Source: Perilla frutescens
Taxonomy: Eukaryota; Streptophyta; Magnoliopsida; Lamiales; Lamiaceae
Reading direction: 5' to 3'
Assembly (NCBI GenBank): GCA_026008535.1
Contig: BRKX01000001.1
Coordinates: 35,417,317-35,481,316, forward strand
Length of the DNA: 64,000 nt
Part shown: positions 34,261-46,660 of the stretch, one piece after another
Numbering within the stretch: position 1 is the first letter of the stretch
How the letters are laid out: each line of letters begins with the position of its first letter
The notes under the pieces: model-generated
Seen by the model: the letters and a program-made list of their open reading frames with translations, nothing else
The model's database searches: none
What the model was told of the DNA's origin: nothing
Made by a program: the position numbers and the translations under genes

Positions 34261-35255
34261 AATATGCTTGTTGTTGCATTCTATCTATTTGCATTGAATA
34301 TCTTGTACATGATCACGAGCATATGCATGCATGTCATGTAGATATTGTCGAGTTGCATGCATGAAATGGTTTTGAGAAAGAGAAAATGTTTTGTTTGGGA
34401 TTGGTCACCACCAGCCCGTGTTGTGCTGTGTTGATAAATTTGTGCCTCGAGTGGGATAACTTCCATGCGGGATCAAAGGGATCAGGCAGAGGGCGTGTCC
34501 CTTGGGGTCCAGGGAGTATGGTCGACTTCGACTGCACCTTTGAGGTGATGAGTGGCTGATGTGGGATGACTTTCATGTGGGATCAAAGGGAACAGGCAGG
34601 GGGCATGTCCCTTGGGGTCCAGGAAGGATGAGCCACATGAGTGCACTAATCACATACTGGCCAAGTGATATTGATTATATTATGAGCTCATAACTCATGT
34701 TGGTGTCTGGTGAAGGGAGCCAAGTTCCTAAACAATGAAAATGCTTTTGAGATCAAAATATTTTATATCACGAGCATTAGCCATGGTGTGGTGTCTTCTT
34801 TATGCATCATATATCAGGTCGTATGCATGATTTCTGCTTACTGAGCTTTAGCTCATGTAGTTCATGCATTGTAAGTGACTTAGATGAAGCATGAGAATGC
34901 ATGGTGTGGGACGTGGAGTTCCTACAAGTTCCTGTGGGTCTATGTATATGGATGATGACCTGATGGGCTATTGTTTATAAGCTTTTCGCACCACCTTTTG
35001 ACTCTATTTTTGTTCAAGCGTGAAACTTCTTCGAAGTTCACTGTTTTGGTTGTATATAAAATTTTATCTTCCCTAGTGTGCTCTTTTCACTTTGGAGTAC
35101 TCTTTCTTCCGTTAATGTAATTATGTAAATTATGTGTGAAAGTAAATCTTATCCTTTCTCGAGTGATCCAATACTTCTCTATTCTATTTTTTTAAAAAAA
35201 CAAGGCACACTCACATTGGTAGTCTTTTCTTCTACATCCGTTTGAAGGTGCAACA
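34261..35255 (+). repeat. Gy2 5' LTR, right part
   Basis: It aligns with about 41480-42471 of the 3' LTR and ends GAAGGTGCAACA. It contains two tandem copies of a ~110-bp unit (starting GTGGGATAAC at 34451 and GTGGGATGAC at 34561), also present in the 3' LTR (about 41666 and 41776). Minus-strand ORFs at 34281-34576 are shadows of this repeat. Confidence 0.9.
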
Positions 35256-35385
35256 CCATGTACATGATCTCTGAACTTGGGAACAACACGTGCCCGTAAG
35301 TTTTATTTGATTGATTATTTATATGTATATCATAGGATTATGTCTATTTTGTTTGTATTAGACTACCTATATAAGTTATTTCACC
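35256..35385 (+). other. Gy2 leader
   Basis: 130 bp between LTR end and gag ATG. I do not see the initiator-Met primer site TGGTATCAGAGC here. The first TGG (in ACTTGGGAACAAC) lies about 20 bases from the LTR end, so primer usage is unknown. Confidence 0.55.
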
Positions 35386-38300
35386 ATGGTGAGAGGTCGA
35401 GGTAAGAGTGGTAGTGGTAAGAGAGCACCCGGTGAGGAAACTTCTAATCCAGGGATTGATAGAGACGCTGTTATTAATTAACTTACCGAGCTTGTGGAAA
35501 ACCAGTCGGAACAAATTCAGGAGCTTATCCAGTAGAGGGAGGCAAATTGACAAGGTGTGGATGATGAGAATCGAGCATGCCATCAAGCTGACCATGTGGA
35601 AATGGTTGGGGAAAGATTTAGGAAACTAAATCCACCAACTTTTGAGGATGCGTTGGATCCTACCCATGCAGAGAATTGGCAGAGAACGTTAGAGAACATG
35701 TTCAAATATAGTAGAGATCCTGAAGATGAAAAGGTTTTATGTGCCACTTTTATGCTACATGGGAGTGCAGGACACTGGTGGGATACTATAACGAGCATTG
35801 AAGATGTTGCTGCCATGAGTTGGGAAAGATTCAAGGAGAGGAACAAATATTTCACAGCCCCAATTCGTGCACTGAAGATGAATGAGTTTATACAACTTAG
35901 ACAGGGAAACATAACGGTTGGAGACTATATTCAAAAATTTGAACAGCTATCTAGGTTTTCATTGCATATGATTAACACGGAGGCACTAAAGGCAGAGAGA
36001 TTTCTTGAAGGACTAAAGCCAGAATTGTATAGAGATGTCAGTATGACAGGAGTTCAAGGAGCAACATACTCACAAATTGCTAAACGTGCTCTAGTTTCTG
36101 AACAAACTGAACTCAGGATCTTTCGTGCTCAAGAAATGCGATGTCAGCGTAGGCAAGTACAAGGGCAAGGTTAAAGGTGGGCTGGAGGTGAAAGAAGGAC
36201 ACAACCTTTACCTCAGGGCCAGAGGCCTAAGTTTCAACCAAGACAGGGGCAACAATCATGGCATCAAAACAAACGCCAACGAATAGATCAGGGTAAAGCA
36301 CCTGTAGTGTAACCTACATGCCCTGCATGTGGTGAACAACATTCAGGAAGATGTTATGCAGAATCTCATAATTGTTTCAAGTGTGGAAAACCGGGTCATG
36401 TTGTCAAAGCTTGCCCCGAGTCCAATCCTACTACACAAAAGAAGGTGCCAGCTAGAGCATTTACTATCACTAAAGATGATGCAGAGATGAATCCATCTGT
36501 TGTCACAGGTAAAATTTCTATCTTCGGAATTCTAACATTTGTATTGTTTGATTCGGGAGCTACACATTCACTTGCATCCACTGAGTATATGAAGAGGTTG
36601 GGTAAGATACCTAATATTACTGTGACTAGTTATAACATAATGATACCTTCTGGTGAGTCAAAGCAAACTAGTAAAATTTTGAGGGCTTGCTCTATTTCCA
36701 TAGGAAATATGGAGTTATATACAGATTTGATAGTTTTTGCGATGAATGACTATGATGTCATCTTGGGAATGGATTGGTTATCAAAATATTACGCGAGTAT
36801 AAACTGCAAGAAGAAAGAAGTAACATTCCAACCACCTGGAGAAGGGCCATTTTCTTTTGTTGGGATTCCAAAGAAACTCAAATTTCATCTTATCTCAGCG
36901 GTGAAAGCACAAAAGCTTTTAAATAAAGGATGTGAAGGGTATTTGGTTAGTGTTATGAATGTTAAGGATCAAGGTCATTCCGTACCTAGTGAGGTACCGA
37001 TTGTTCAAGAATATCTTGAATTGTTTCCTGATGATCTTCAAGGATTATCACCTGATTGGGAGATAGAGTTCGTTATTGAACTTTATCCAGGAACTGCTCC
37101 AATATCTAGAACTCCCTATAGAATGGCACCGACTGAGTTGAAGGAATTGAAGATACAACTCCAAGATCTACTTGAAATTTTTTTTATAAGACCTAGCTTT
37201 TCACCATGGGGTGCTCCAGTGTTATTTGTTCGAAAGAAAGATGGTACTTTAAGAATGTTTATAGATTATCGAGAACTGAATAAAGTTACGATAAAGAATA
37301 AATATCCTTTACCCAGGATTGATGATTTGTTTTATCAGCTCCAATGGGCATCTGTGTTCTCGAAGATTGACTTACGTTCAGGGTACCATCAATTGAAGGT
37401 AAAAGAAGAAGATATACCCAAAACAGCATTTAGTACAAGGTATGGTCATTATGAGTTCTTGGTTATGCCTTTCAGATTAATCAACTCTCCAGCAGCATTC
37501 ATGGACTTGATGAATAGAGTATTCAAAGACTACTTGGATAAATTTGTTATAGTCTTTATTGACGACATCCTAATATACTCTAGAAATAAAGAGGAGCATG
37601 CAGTGCATTTAAGGTTGGTGTTGGAGGTGCTGAAAGTAAAAAAATTGTACGCAAAGTTCAAAAAGTGTGAATTTTTGTTAGACCAAGTGATATTCTTGGG
37701 ACATGTCATATCAGGTATGGGAATATCGGTGGATCCAAGCAAAGTGGAAGCCATAAATAATTGGCCCCAACCAACTAATCCTTCAGAAGTACGTAGTTTT
37801 CTCGGCCTTGCGGGATATTATCGTAGATTTGTAGAAGGATTCTCAAAGATTGCCTCTCCTATGACACAATTAACTAGAAACAGTGTGGCATTTAAATGGA
37901 CACAAGCTTGTGAGCAAAGTTTTCAGGAGTTGAAGAAAAGGTTGACAACGGCACTAATTCTATCAATTCCAATTGGCACTAGAGGTTTTGTGGTGTATAG
38001 TGATGCCTCAAAGAATGGTCTAGGTTGTGTATTGATGTAAAATGGCAAAGTAATAGCATACATATCCAGATAATTGAAAGAATATGAGAAGAATTATCTA
38101 ACGCATGATTTGGAGCTAGCCGCAGTGATATTTGCACTGAAAATTTGGAGGCATTATCTTTATGGAGAGCGTTGTGAAATCTATACTGACCACAACAGTT
38201 TAAAATATTTGTTCACCCAGAAAGAGTTGAACATGAGGCAAAGAAGATGGTTAGAATTGGTGAAAGATTATGACTGTATAATCAATTATCATCCTGGTAA

Positions 38301-39900
38301 AGCTAATGTTGTAGCTGATGCTTTGAGTAGAAAATCCATTCAGGGTGGAGCAACTACGACCATAAGTTCTATGCAAAAGAAAGAGCTAGTCGACTTGCAG
38401 AAAATGAGTGTAGAAATTTTGGACCATGAATCAATTGAGGCTAGGTTGACAGACTTATCAATTCGACCCACTTTAATTTATGAGATACGAGAAGGTCAAC
38501 CAAATGATGAGTACTTAGAAAAAGAAATGAAGAAGGTTATGTCTGGAATATGTTCTGACTTTACATTATCTAAAGATGGTATGCTATGCTTTAAAGGTCG
38601 AATTTGTGTACCTGATAAGAAAGAAATTCGAGAAGAAATTTTGAAAGAAGCACATTCAACACCATATTCAGTCCATCCTGGTGCTACCAAGATGTACAGA
38701 GATTTGAGAAGCCACTATTGGTGGCCGGGTTTGAAGAGAGATATTGCTAAACATGTTGAACAATGTTTAACATGTCAACAAACAAAAGCAGAACATCAAA
38801 GACTAGCAGGAACTTTGCAGCCATTGCTAGTTCCGGAATGGAAATGGGAGAGAATTACGATGGATTTTGTTGTTAGGTTACCAAGAACAGTAAAAGGGCA
38901 TGATGCTATTTGGGTTATAATTGACCGATTAACCAAATCAGCCCATTTTCTTCCTATCTCTTCAACCTATCCCATGGATCATTTGGCTCAGACATATATA
39001 CAAGAAATAGTGAGACTTCATGGAGTACCACTATCAATTGTTTCAGATAGAGATTCAAGATTCTTATCTATTTTTTGGAAAAGTTTACAGAGAGCATTGG
39101 GAACACAATTATCTTTCAGCACTGCATATCACCTACAGAATGATGGACAATCTGAACGAACGATACAAGCCATGGAAGATATGCTTAGAGCATGTGTTCT
39201 AGATTTTCATGGTCAGTGGAGCAAGTTTTTACCTTTAATTAAATTTTCATATAACAATAGCTATCAATCTACAATTGGAATAGCGCCCTATGAAGCATTA
39301 TATGGAAGAAAGTGTAGATCACCAGTTCATTGGGATGAGATTGGAGAAAGAAAACTTTTGGGTCCAGATATGATCCAAGAGATGGTTGAAGCTGTATCAC
39401 AAATCAGAAGGAGAATGAAAGCTGCCCAAAGTCGACAGAAGAGTTATGCAGATCGGAGAAGAAGATTGCTGGAGTTCAACATAGGGGACCAAGTTTTTCT
39501 AAAAGTCGCTCCAATGAAGGGAATCATGAGATTTGAAAAGAAAGGAAAGCTTAGTCCAAGATACATTGCCCCATTTACTATTATTGAAAGAGTTGAAGAG
39601 GTTGCGTACAAACTTTAGCTACCCACGCACATGTCACAGATACACAACGTATTCCATGTGTCAATGCAAAGGAAATATGTAGCAAACCCATCTCACGTTC
39701 TCAGAGATGAACCGGTAGAGCTAAAAGAAGATTTAAGTTATAAAGAGATACCTGTTAAGATTCTTCTTCGAGAGGTAAAGAAACTTAGAAATAAAAGCAA
39801 CCCATTAGTTAAAGTATTGTGGAGAAATCAATTGATAGAAGAGGCGACATGGGAAAGAGAAGAAGAAGTGAGAGCTAAGTACCCAGAACTATTCAGGTAA
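35386..39900 (+). pseudogene. Gy2 gag-pol polyprotein, single frame with eight nonsense codons
   Basis: From ATG 35386 one frame runs 1505 codons to TAA 39898-39900 without any frameshift. Domains are gag (35557-36174), double Cys motif with intact knuckle CFKCGKPGHVVKAC, protease with LFDSGATHS, RT with intact FIDDILIYS, RNase H, integrase zinc-binding region (CLTCQQTKAEHQ), core with D-D-E (TMDFV, SDRDS, SERTIQ) and a chromodomain-like tail (PLVKVLWRNQLIEEATWERE). In-frame stops are at 35479, 35533, 35548, 36172, 36310, 38038, 38071 and 39616. Length and domain order match Tekay-type chromoviruses. It encodes the particle protein and all enzymes for reverse transcription and integration, but is inactive here. 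Confidence 0.95.
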
Positions 39901-39925
39901 ATAAAATTTCGAGGACGAAATTTTT

Positions 39926-39940
39926 ATAAGGGGGAAAGGA
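39926..39940 (+). other. Gy2 polypurine tract
   Basis: ATAAGGGGGAAAGGA immediately precedes the 3' LTR, following TTTCGAGGACGAAATTT at about 39908-39924, the typical end of a plant chromovirus internal region. Confidence 0.85.
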
Positions 39941-42471
39941 TGTAGTATTTGTGCCTCTCACTACTTGATAATCATCTTGGCATTTATTTTATACAAGTAC
40001 TAAGTGCCTCTTTTCATGCTAATCACATTTATATGCGTTCATGTGATTATGTATATTTTGTTTATTTGATATAATTTGATGATTTATAAATTTAAAGTTC
40101 TATTAATGCAACATATGATATATATATAAGATAAATAGAGCAAAACATGTATTTCAACATATAAGTATATGCTTAAACTAGAATTGAGGAGTGTGTTATA
40201 CATTATATTGAGAGTTCCACTTAGATAAATATAAAAACTGCCAATTCTATATATCTAAGCATGGCCTTGAAAGTGTTTGTAATGGAAAGTTCTAATTATA
40301 TATGTATATTTTAGGTATACACGTATATATATTATTTAGTTGAATTTGTTCTCACATACAATTATTAGGTTAATTGGTGGATAATTAAGCAATTGAAAAA
40401 AAATGATAATAATATATAATAAAAAAGAAATATGAAATTTCCTTATGCATACACGTAGCTCTATGAAATGATAGGTGTAATATTAATGACTCATATGTTG
40501 GATGGTGAATACACGTATAGGTATAGGATTTATATTGTTCACTTTTAGTACATATGGTGTGATATATATAAGGTTAAAAAAAATAAAGAGATACAAAATT
40601 ACAAATTAAAACAACTATTTTGCTAAACTTTATCAAGAGTTCGAGTTAAAAAAAAAGGAGATCAGAGAGATCAGCCATCTTAGATTAGTGAAGGTAATTG
40701 ATAATTTTATTTAGTTTTATAAATAATGAAGGAGAACAAATAATATTTCAACTAACGTGTGAGTTGTCTAATTATGTGGATAAAGAAATTTGAATTGTTG
40801 GCTTTAGAATTATTTTCACTTGATGATGATTATTTGTAATTTATTTAATTGGTATACGTGATTAACCAAATTAATTATAGTTTCATAATAATAAGTAAAA
40901 TTCTTACAGAGATGAATTCATATTTCAAATATGCAAATAGTGAATCACTTACCTAAATTTTATATATTTTAATTAATGCTTTCAATTTCATAAGAAATAT
41001 ATTTGTTAGTTGTTATGATAATTTCCTTAGTGTGTTCCATAGTAATTTATTTTATTCTCCAAGTAAAGCTTTAAAAATATTCGAGGATTGGAATATATGG
41101 GAATAATATGGCTATGCTACGTAATCTCTAAACTTAATTAACAAATAGGTAGTGTTTAATTGATATTTAAATTATTGATGATATGAGTTTATAAAACATA
41201 CGGTTAGCTAAATAAATTTCTACATATGGAAAATTGTTTGGTTTCATTTCGCTATTATACATTGATTAATAATCTATGTATTAATTTATGATGTATTATC
41301 ACTAGATACTCTTGAGCCAGCACACAATTTAGGATATCAAATATTGTAAGCTTGAGACTCGAGGTAAGTAGAACTCCATTTGCAACTACAATGCATGAAT
41401 ATATTATTATTTGATTATATGTGATTATTATTTGATATCGTGTTGTTATAATTCATTACCTCATAAATGTGTGGTGTGTTACGCTTGTGGCGTTCTATCT
41501 ATTTGCATTGAATATCTTGTACATGATCACAAGCATATGCATGCATGTCATGTAGATATTGTCGAGTTGCATGTATGAAAATAGTTTTGAGAAAGAGAAA
41601 ATGTTTTGTTTGGCATTAGTCACCACTAGCCCGTGTTGTGCTGTGTTGATAAATTTGTGCCTTGAGTGGGATAACTTCCATGCGGGATCAAAGGGAATAG
41701 GCAGGGGGCGTGTCCCTTGGGGTCCAGGGAGGATGGTCCACTTCGACTGCACCTTTGAGGTGATGAGTGGTTGAAGTGGGATGACTTTCATGTGGGATCA
41801 AAGGGAACAGGCAGGGGGCGTGTCCCTTGGGGTTCAGGAAGGATGAGCCACATGAGTGCACTAATCACATACTGGCCAAGTGATATTGATTATATTATGA
41901 GCTCATAACTCATGTTGGTGTCTGGTGAAGGGACCCAAGTTCCTAAACAATGAAAATGCTTTTGAGATGAAAATATTTTATATCACAAGCATTAGTCATG
42001 GTATGGTGTCTTCTTTATGCGTCATGTATGAGGTCGTATGCATGATTTCTGCTTACTGAGCTTTAGCTCCTGTAGTTCATGCATTGTAGGTGACTCAGAT
42101 GAAGCATGAGAATGCATGGTGTGGGACGTGGAGTTCCTACAAGTTCCTGTGGGTCTATGTATATGGATGATGACCTGATGGGCTATTGTTTATAAGCTTT
42201 TCGCACCACCTTTTGACTCTATTTTTGTTCAAGCGTGAAACTTCTTCAAAGTTCACTGTTTTGGTTGTATATAAAATTTTATCTTCCCTAGTGTGCTCTT
42301 TTGACTTTGGAGTACTCTTTCTTCCGTTAATGTAATTATGTAAATTATGTGTGAAAGTAAATCTTATCCTTTCTCGAGTGATCCAATACTTCTCTATTCT
42401 ATTTCGAAAAAAAAAACAAGGCACACTCATATTGGTAGTCTTTTCTTCTACATCCGTTTGAGGGTGCCACA
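39941..42471 (+). repeat. Gy2 3' LTR (2531 bp)
   Basis: It begins TGTAGTATTTGTGCC and ends GGTGCCACA, followed by the TSD CTTCG. It is complete and provides the reference for the gap in the 5' LTR (41023 to about 41479). It contains the ~110-bp tandem pair near 41666-41890. Confidence 0.93.
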
Positions 42472-42866
42472 CTTCGGGAATGGGTTTTCCACCAGAAGCT
42501 CGCCTCTTCTACAAACTGGAAGATAGCATATGAGGCCTTCTGCACCTTGGTGCATTGAATATGCTAGAAGATCGGCTCCATCTCTCGGATCCATTCCTCT
42601 GTTGCTTCTGGACCTTCACTTCCTTTAAGCCTAGATGGCCCCATTCTTCTAAATTGCTCGACTACATCGAACGCCTCTTTTTGGAGCCTTGCTCCTTTAG
42701 CTATTCCTCCTCACCCCATCTACTGGGCCATAAGACCTTAGAGCGTCTCAAGGAAACCTCGGGAAAAGTCGGGCCCCTTCTCTCGTGGTGGGGGATCATG
42801 AAGACCACCCCCTTCATTACTTGATTCATCCACTTCTTGCGGAGGGGGAGCACGACGCGGAGGCAT
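42472..42866 (-). pseudogene. Gy1 gag, N-terminal part
   Basis: From the minus-strand ATG at 42866-42864 the product begins MPPRRAPPPQEVDESSNEGG, a typical chromovirus gag start. It continues through a region with stops to EEWIREMEPIFEHIQ-like and ASFWWKTHS-like gag segments, then joins the gag at 13161 once Gy2 is removed. The ORF in another frame (42886-42701) is a shadow. Confidence 0.85.
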
Positions 42867-43327
42867 CCTAAAGCTTTTAGGCACACTAGCTCATTAGGTT
42901 AATGTTATTCTTAAAGCTAATTCGAGGACTACTAAAACACTTTTTATTATTTCATAATCAATAAAGCACACAACTCTCAAGATTTCATCTCTTTAAAGAG
43001 TGTATCGGGGATTTAAAACATCATAGTTGATCGTGACAACAGATACATTTCATTCATCTTTATTGTCCAACTTTGAACCATTCTTTTTTTCTTTATCATA
43101 CTATCACGATTATTCTACTCTTTAACTTCTTTAACTTCTTTCCCGACACACTCTATATATACACCCCCATTTCATATTACTCATACCTGAAAACCTTTAA
43201 AAGTACATACCTTAGGATCGGAGTCAAGCCGAGTAGCCGTCGTGAACAACCACCCACATTTCTCATACATAAATCAAACACATTCAGAAGAAGTCTACAG
43301 GAGTGTAGACCTGCTCTGATACCACTT
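42867..43327 (-). other. Gy1 leader with primer-binding site
   Basis: The minus strand carries TGGTATCAGAGC at 43324-43313, three bases from the 5' LTR, a perfect initiator-Met primer site. The rest of the leader up to the gag ATG is AT-rich and has no supported gene. Confidence 0.85.
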
Positions 43328-45803
43328 TGTAACGCCCCAAAACACTCTGTTTGACCATGTCACTTAACATACAATTTACTTACTTATATTTGTATGCTTA
43401 TTTTAATATAAGCGGAAGCTAAGGTCAAAAGCATGATAATAGCATGATAAGGTGAGGCATCATAATTCTCAGTATAATTTTTTTTTTTGCAATTAAAGCA
43501 TGCAATCGATCATATCTATTTTGTCACACAACATAGTGTTAAGTAGAAGCATCGTGTAAGTCCATCCACATAACCATACAACCATCTAACATATCAGGCT
43601 CATAGGTCTTACTCAACCCGCCCGTCTAACAGCCTAAATTAACATACATAGCATAAGGGTTCACTGACATATAATTTACATCGAAGACTCCTAGGTCAAA
43701 CGACCCGCCTTTAAAACACATACATAATATATTAAGTATCATAGCGTATCTATAAAAATCGGGCTATTCCCATCCCCAATGATCATCGATCATAAAGACA
43801 AAGAAGAGTGATCAATGAACTAATGATAATAGTAAGAGTATTCCAAAAGAAGAGCATGCAAAAATAAACACAAGCTTGTGGGGGTTCTCTTGTGTTCACA
43901 ACGCTCCTACTCGGGCCTCGACTACTCAAACTGAAATTAATTGAATGAATGAGGTGAGTATTTAACAACATACTCAGTGGGGAACACTGTAAACAGTTAT
44001 AGCCAATTGCACAAGTGAAAATATAACATATGGACACTTCTTTACTTTTGTGGAGACTAGCCTCAACCCCATAGGGTCCAAACATCATGATGCCCATGTT
44101 AATGAACATCTTTGGCCCTGTAGGGATGCCCGCATACTTATTATCCCCCAAGGAGCTCATTAACAAGTCTATATCGATCCCGAAAGACCTCTTTATCGAC
44201 CCCGAATGATCTCTTTGTCGACCCCGAAGGATCTCTTTCATTTCACCGGTCCGAAGACCCTTCATACTTATACAATCAAAGCACAACAATAACGATAACT
44301 TTACACGTGTTCACAGTTTATAGTTACCCCACCTTATGAGATGCTTTAAAAATCCTTTGTCGTGCACAAGTTGTCCACCTCGAACCCCAATACGTCACCA
44401 AGAACCTTTAAATTCCATTTCTCAATTTTAGATGTCGAATTATACAATTATTTCATAATTTTTGACCAAACACATGTTATACATGCTTTAAGGTTTTTCA
44501 TACATATCCACATGCATAGTCATGGATATACAAGCTCATACTATGATTTTGGACTCAAAATACACAGTAAAACTCTTTGAGACATTTAATCGAACACATT
44601 ACGTGCACTCATTTAAACCACGTGATCATGATTCAATTTAAATCCTTTAGACTCATTATTTCAAATACACGAATCTCTATCCTAGGGCTCTAACACACAT
44701 GAAAATCAACTTCATACGACTATCACAACACCTCCAACCAACATCAACAAAACAAGGGAAAATTAGGGCAAAAATCTAAAACCTAGCAATATTAAACCAT
44801 AGGAATCTCAATTTCACAACACATATGGCTTCAAGAATATAAATAAACCATATGTTCAAGATATCAAAGCATGAGGATCAATAGAATCGAAAAGCCTTAA
44901 ATTTTGGATATAAACCCTAAGTTCAAAACAACAAGAAATTGAGCGTAATCATCAAGAGGGAAGTGGTATGAGATTACCTTAGATGATGGATGATGATGAT
45001 AGAAACCACTCCCAAAAGTTGAGGAATTTCTTGAGAGAGGTTTGGGGGACAATCGCCCAAGTGTGAAGAAAATGGAGAAAAATAGGTGAAGTGTTGTATT
45101 TAAAGGATGAAAACTCCGAAGCAGGGCGCGAGGCGCGACCTAAAGGGGTCGTGCTTGGAGGTCGCACTTGAAAAACACTGTGAGGCACGACTCAAGGAGG
45201 TCGCATCTAGGGTCGCGTTTGAGACGAAGAAAAATGGCTCTCTGAAGCTGATGACACACAACCAAAATGTCGCATTTCTGACTCGCGCTGCAGACCTCTT
45301 GGAACGCGACTAGAAGGAGGGTCGCGTTTCGGCTTCACTGCGAAGTGCGACTCCATAAACTCGTGCTTAAGGGTCGCGCTTCCGGCTTTTTACTATTTTC
45401 AAATACAGTTTGACTGCCGGACAATTCCAACTCCACATAACTTTCTAGTTAAAACATAACTTAAATTTCAAAACATATTTAATACTTATCGAAAAAGCAG
45501 CAGTGAGACCCCCGATCAACTCAGTGTTAGGGTGTTCAAGGTATGGCAAACTAAAATTAAATACAATCACATTCATTCACTATCATATAACTTGACATTT
45601 TAATATTAAAATTTCAAAATCTACTATGCACTCAGCATAATATAACCGTGCTATGACGTATCAGCTCGAGTGGGACAACCTTCATTGAAACAACGACATA
45701 AAATAAGAACATATCATCATAATTAATATTCAAACAATATTAATTCAATTTCATTTTTCAAAATTATAATTTATAATTTAGCAAAAAGGGTCAGGGTATC
45801 ACA
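43328..45803 (-). repeat. Gy1 5' LTR (2476 bp)
   Basis: The plus strand starts TGTAACGCCCCAAAAC and ends GGTATCACA. It matches 6232-9075 apart from the 374-bp duplication there. It contains the short tandem repeats (44165-44240) and the CpG-rich U3 block (about 45120-45390). A 168-codon minus ORF (43783-44289) crosses the repeats; it is unlikely to be a gene because other LTR copies do not preserve it. Confidence 0.92.
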
Positions 45804-46660
45804 ATTGACTACCACCTTTCCTTTGACCACGAACCCTTCTCCAATGGTTCCGCTTCTGGAGTTGTCTCCGAATGTGACTAATGGCCCTTTCACTTCCTTT
45901 GTAGCCTTCTAGATCCTCTCTGTCTCTCATCATGTGTTTTGAGCATCCGCTATCTAGGTACCAAACCTCCTTGGTCCTCTTCTTCGATAGGATGCCCTTT
46001 TCCTGCAAGAGACACGATTAGTTTTTAGGTACCCGCATGATATCGGGTCCTTTGCTAAACAAGTGTTTAGGGATCTAGAGTTGCCAAATTCTTAGCTTTT
46101 CAGCAGGTAGATAATTTTCAGACATTTATCGTCTGATCAGTTTTACTCTATATTCAGTTCTCCTTATTTGAGCTGAGTCATTTGACTTGTACCTGCGACG
46201 AAAGTTAGTAGGATAGAAAACTTCAATCATAATTCTCTGATCTTGAGCTTATCTAGCTCTTCCTTGTGGCTAGTTTCTTTTGATTCCATGAGCTCTGTCA
46301 CTCTTGTGGTATGGCCAGTTGGCAAACCAGTTATAGTTGGAGTTACCCCTTGGTTCATCCCTTGAATCCAAGTACTCACTATACTGAGTTGCGAGATCGG
46401 TTGGAGTGAACTTCTCCAAGGGGATCTGAACGTGTTAATGTGCTCGATACAACCTTGTATGCATGTTTCTTCTTAGGTCAACATCTCTTCTAGGTTGACT
46501 CGCTGGTTGTCTTTAAAGATAGGCTGGTGGTGCAGTTCTCTCCTGAACTAATTCCCTATCTTGATGAGACTATGGTCGGAATTGAGTATTTCTCCTTACT
46601 GTAGTTGGCCGGTCAGTTCTGTTCACCTTAGGCCTGTTCTGAGCTTTGGGCCTTGGATAG
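45804..46660 (-). pseudogene. Co1 gag end and protease
   Basis: Read from 46660, the minus strand encodes a basic Arg/Pro/Gln-rich gag tail (YPRPKAQNRPK...) with several stops. A 70-codon stretch (46008-45799) then carries the copia protease start, EVWYLDSGCSKHM, in which the catalytic DSG is intact. The region after it is frame-broken and is then interrupted by Gy1 (TSD ATTGA at 45804-45808). The protease would process the polyprotein. Confidence 0.88.
46656..46660. repeat. TSD GATAG, left copy (TG composite)
   Basis: GATAG occurs again at 60362-60366. Removing 46661-60361 and one copy restores the Co1 frame (RSPVYPRPKAQNRPK). Confidence 0.85.

Larger units (their letters stand above)
13162..42471 (+). 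mobile_element. Gy2: Ty3/gypsy chromovirus inserted in Gy1 gag
   Basis: The 5' LTR is split (13162-14270 and 34261-35255), the internal region is 35256-39940, and the 3' LTR is 39941-42471. LTR starts TGTAGTA at both ends and ends CAACA/CCACA. The coding region is one continuous frame with chromovirus domain order. The 5' LTR was invaded by the TG array and Gy3 and has lost about 457 bp relative to the 3' LTR. Confidence 0.92.
6232..45803 (-). mobile_element. Gy1: complete Ty3/gypsy chromovirus, minus strand, carrying nested Gy2
   Basis: The element has a 3' LTR (6232-9075), an internal region (9076-13161 joined to 42472-43327) and a 5' LTR (43328-45803), with exact 5-bp TSDs. Subtracting the nested Gy2 gives an element of about 10.3 kb. 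Domain order is gag, zinc knuckle, PR, RT, RNase H, INT and chromodomain-like tail, as in chromoviruses; LTRs of about 2.5 kb suggest Tekay/Del. It is inserted in Co1 between the protease and pre-integrase coding parts. All coding domains are decayed. Confidence 0.92.

Noticed and set aside
34281..34576. Overlapping minus ORFs repeated at 41495-41791
   Set aside because: They are copies of Gy2 LTR sequence containing the ~110-bp tandem unit, antisense to the element and without any known domain.
43783..44289. 168-codon minus ORF
   Set aside because: It lies wholly inside the Gy1 5' LTR over the short tandem repeats and is broken in the partner LTR.
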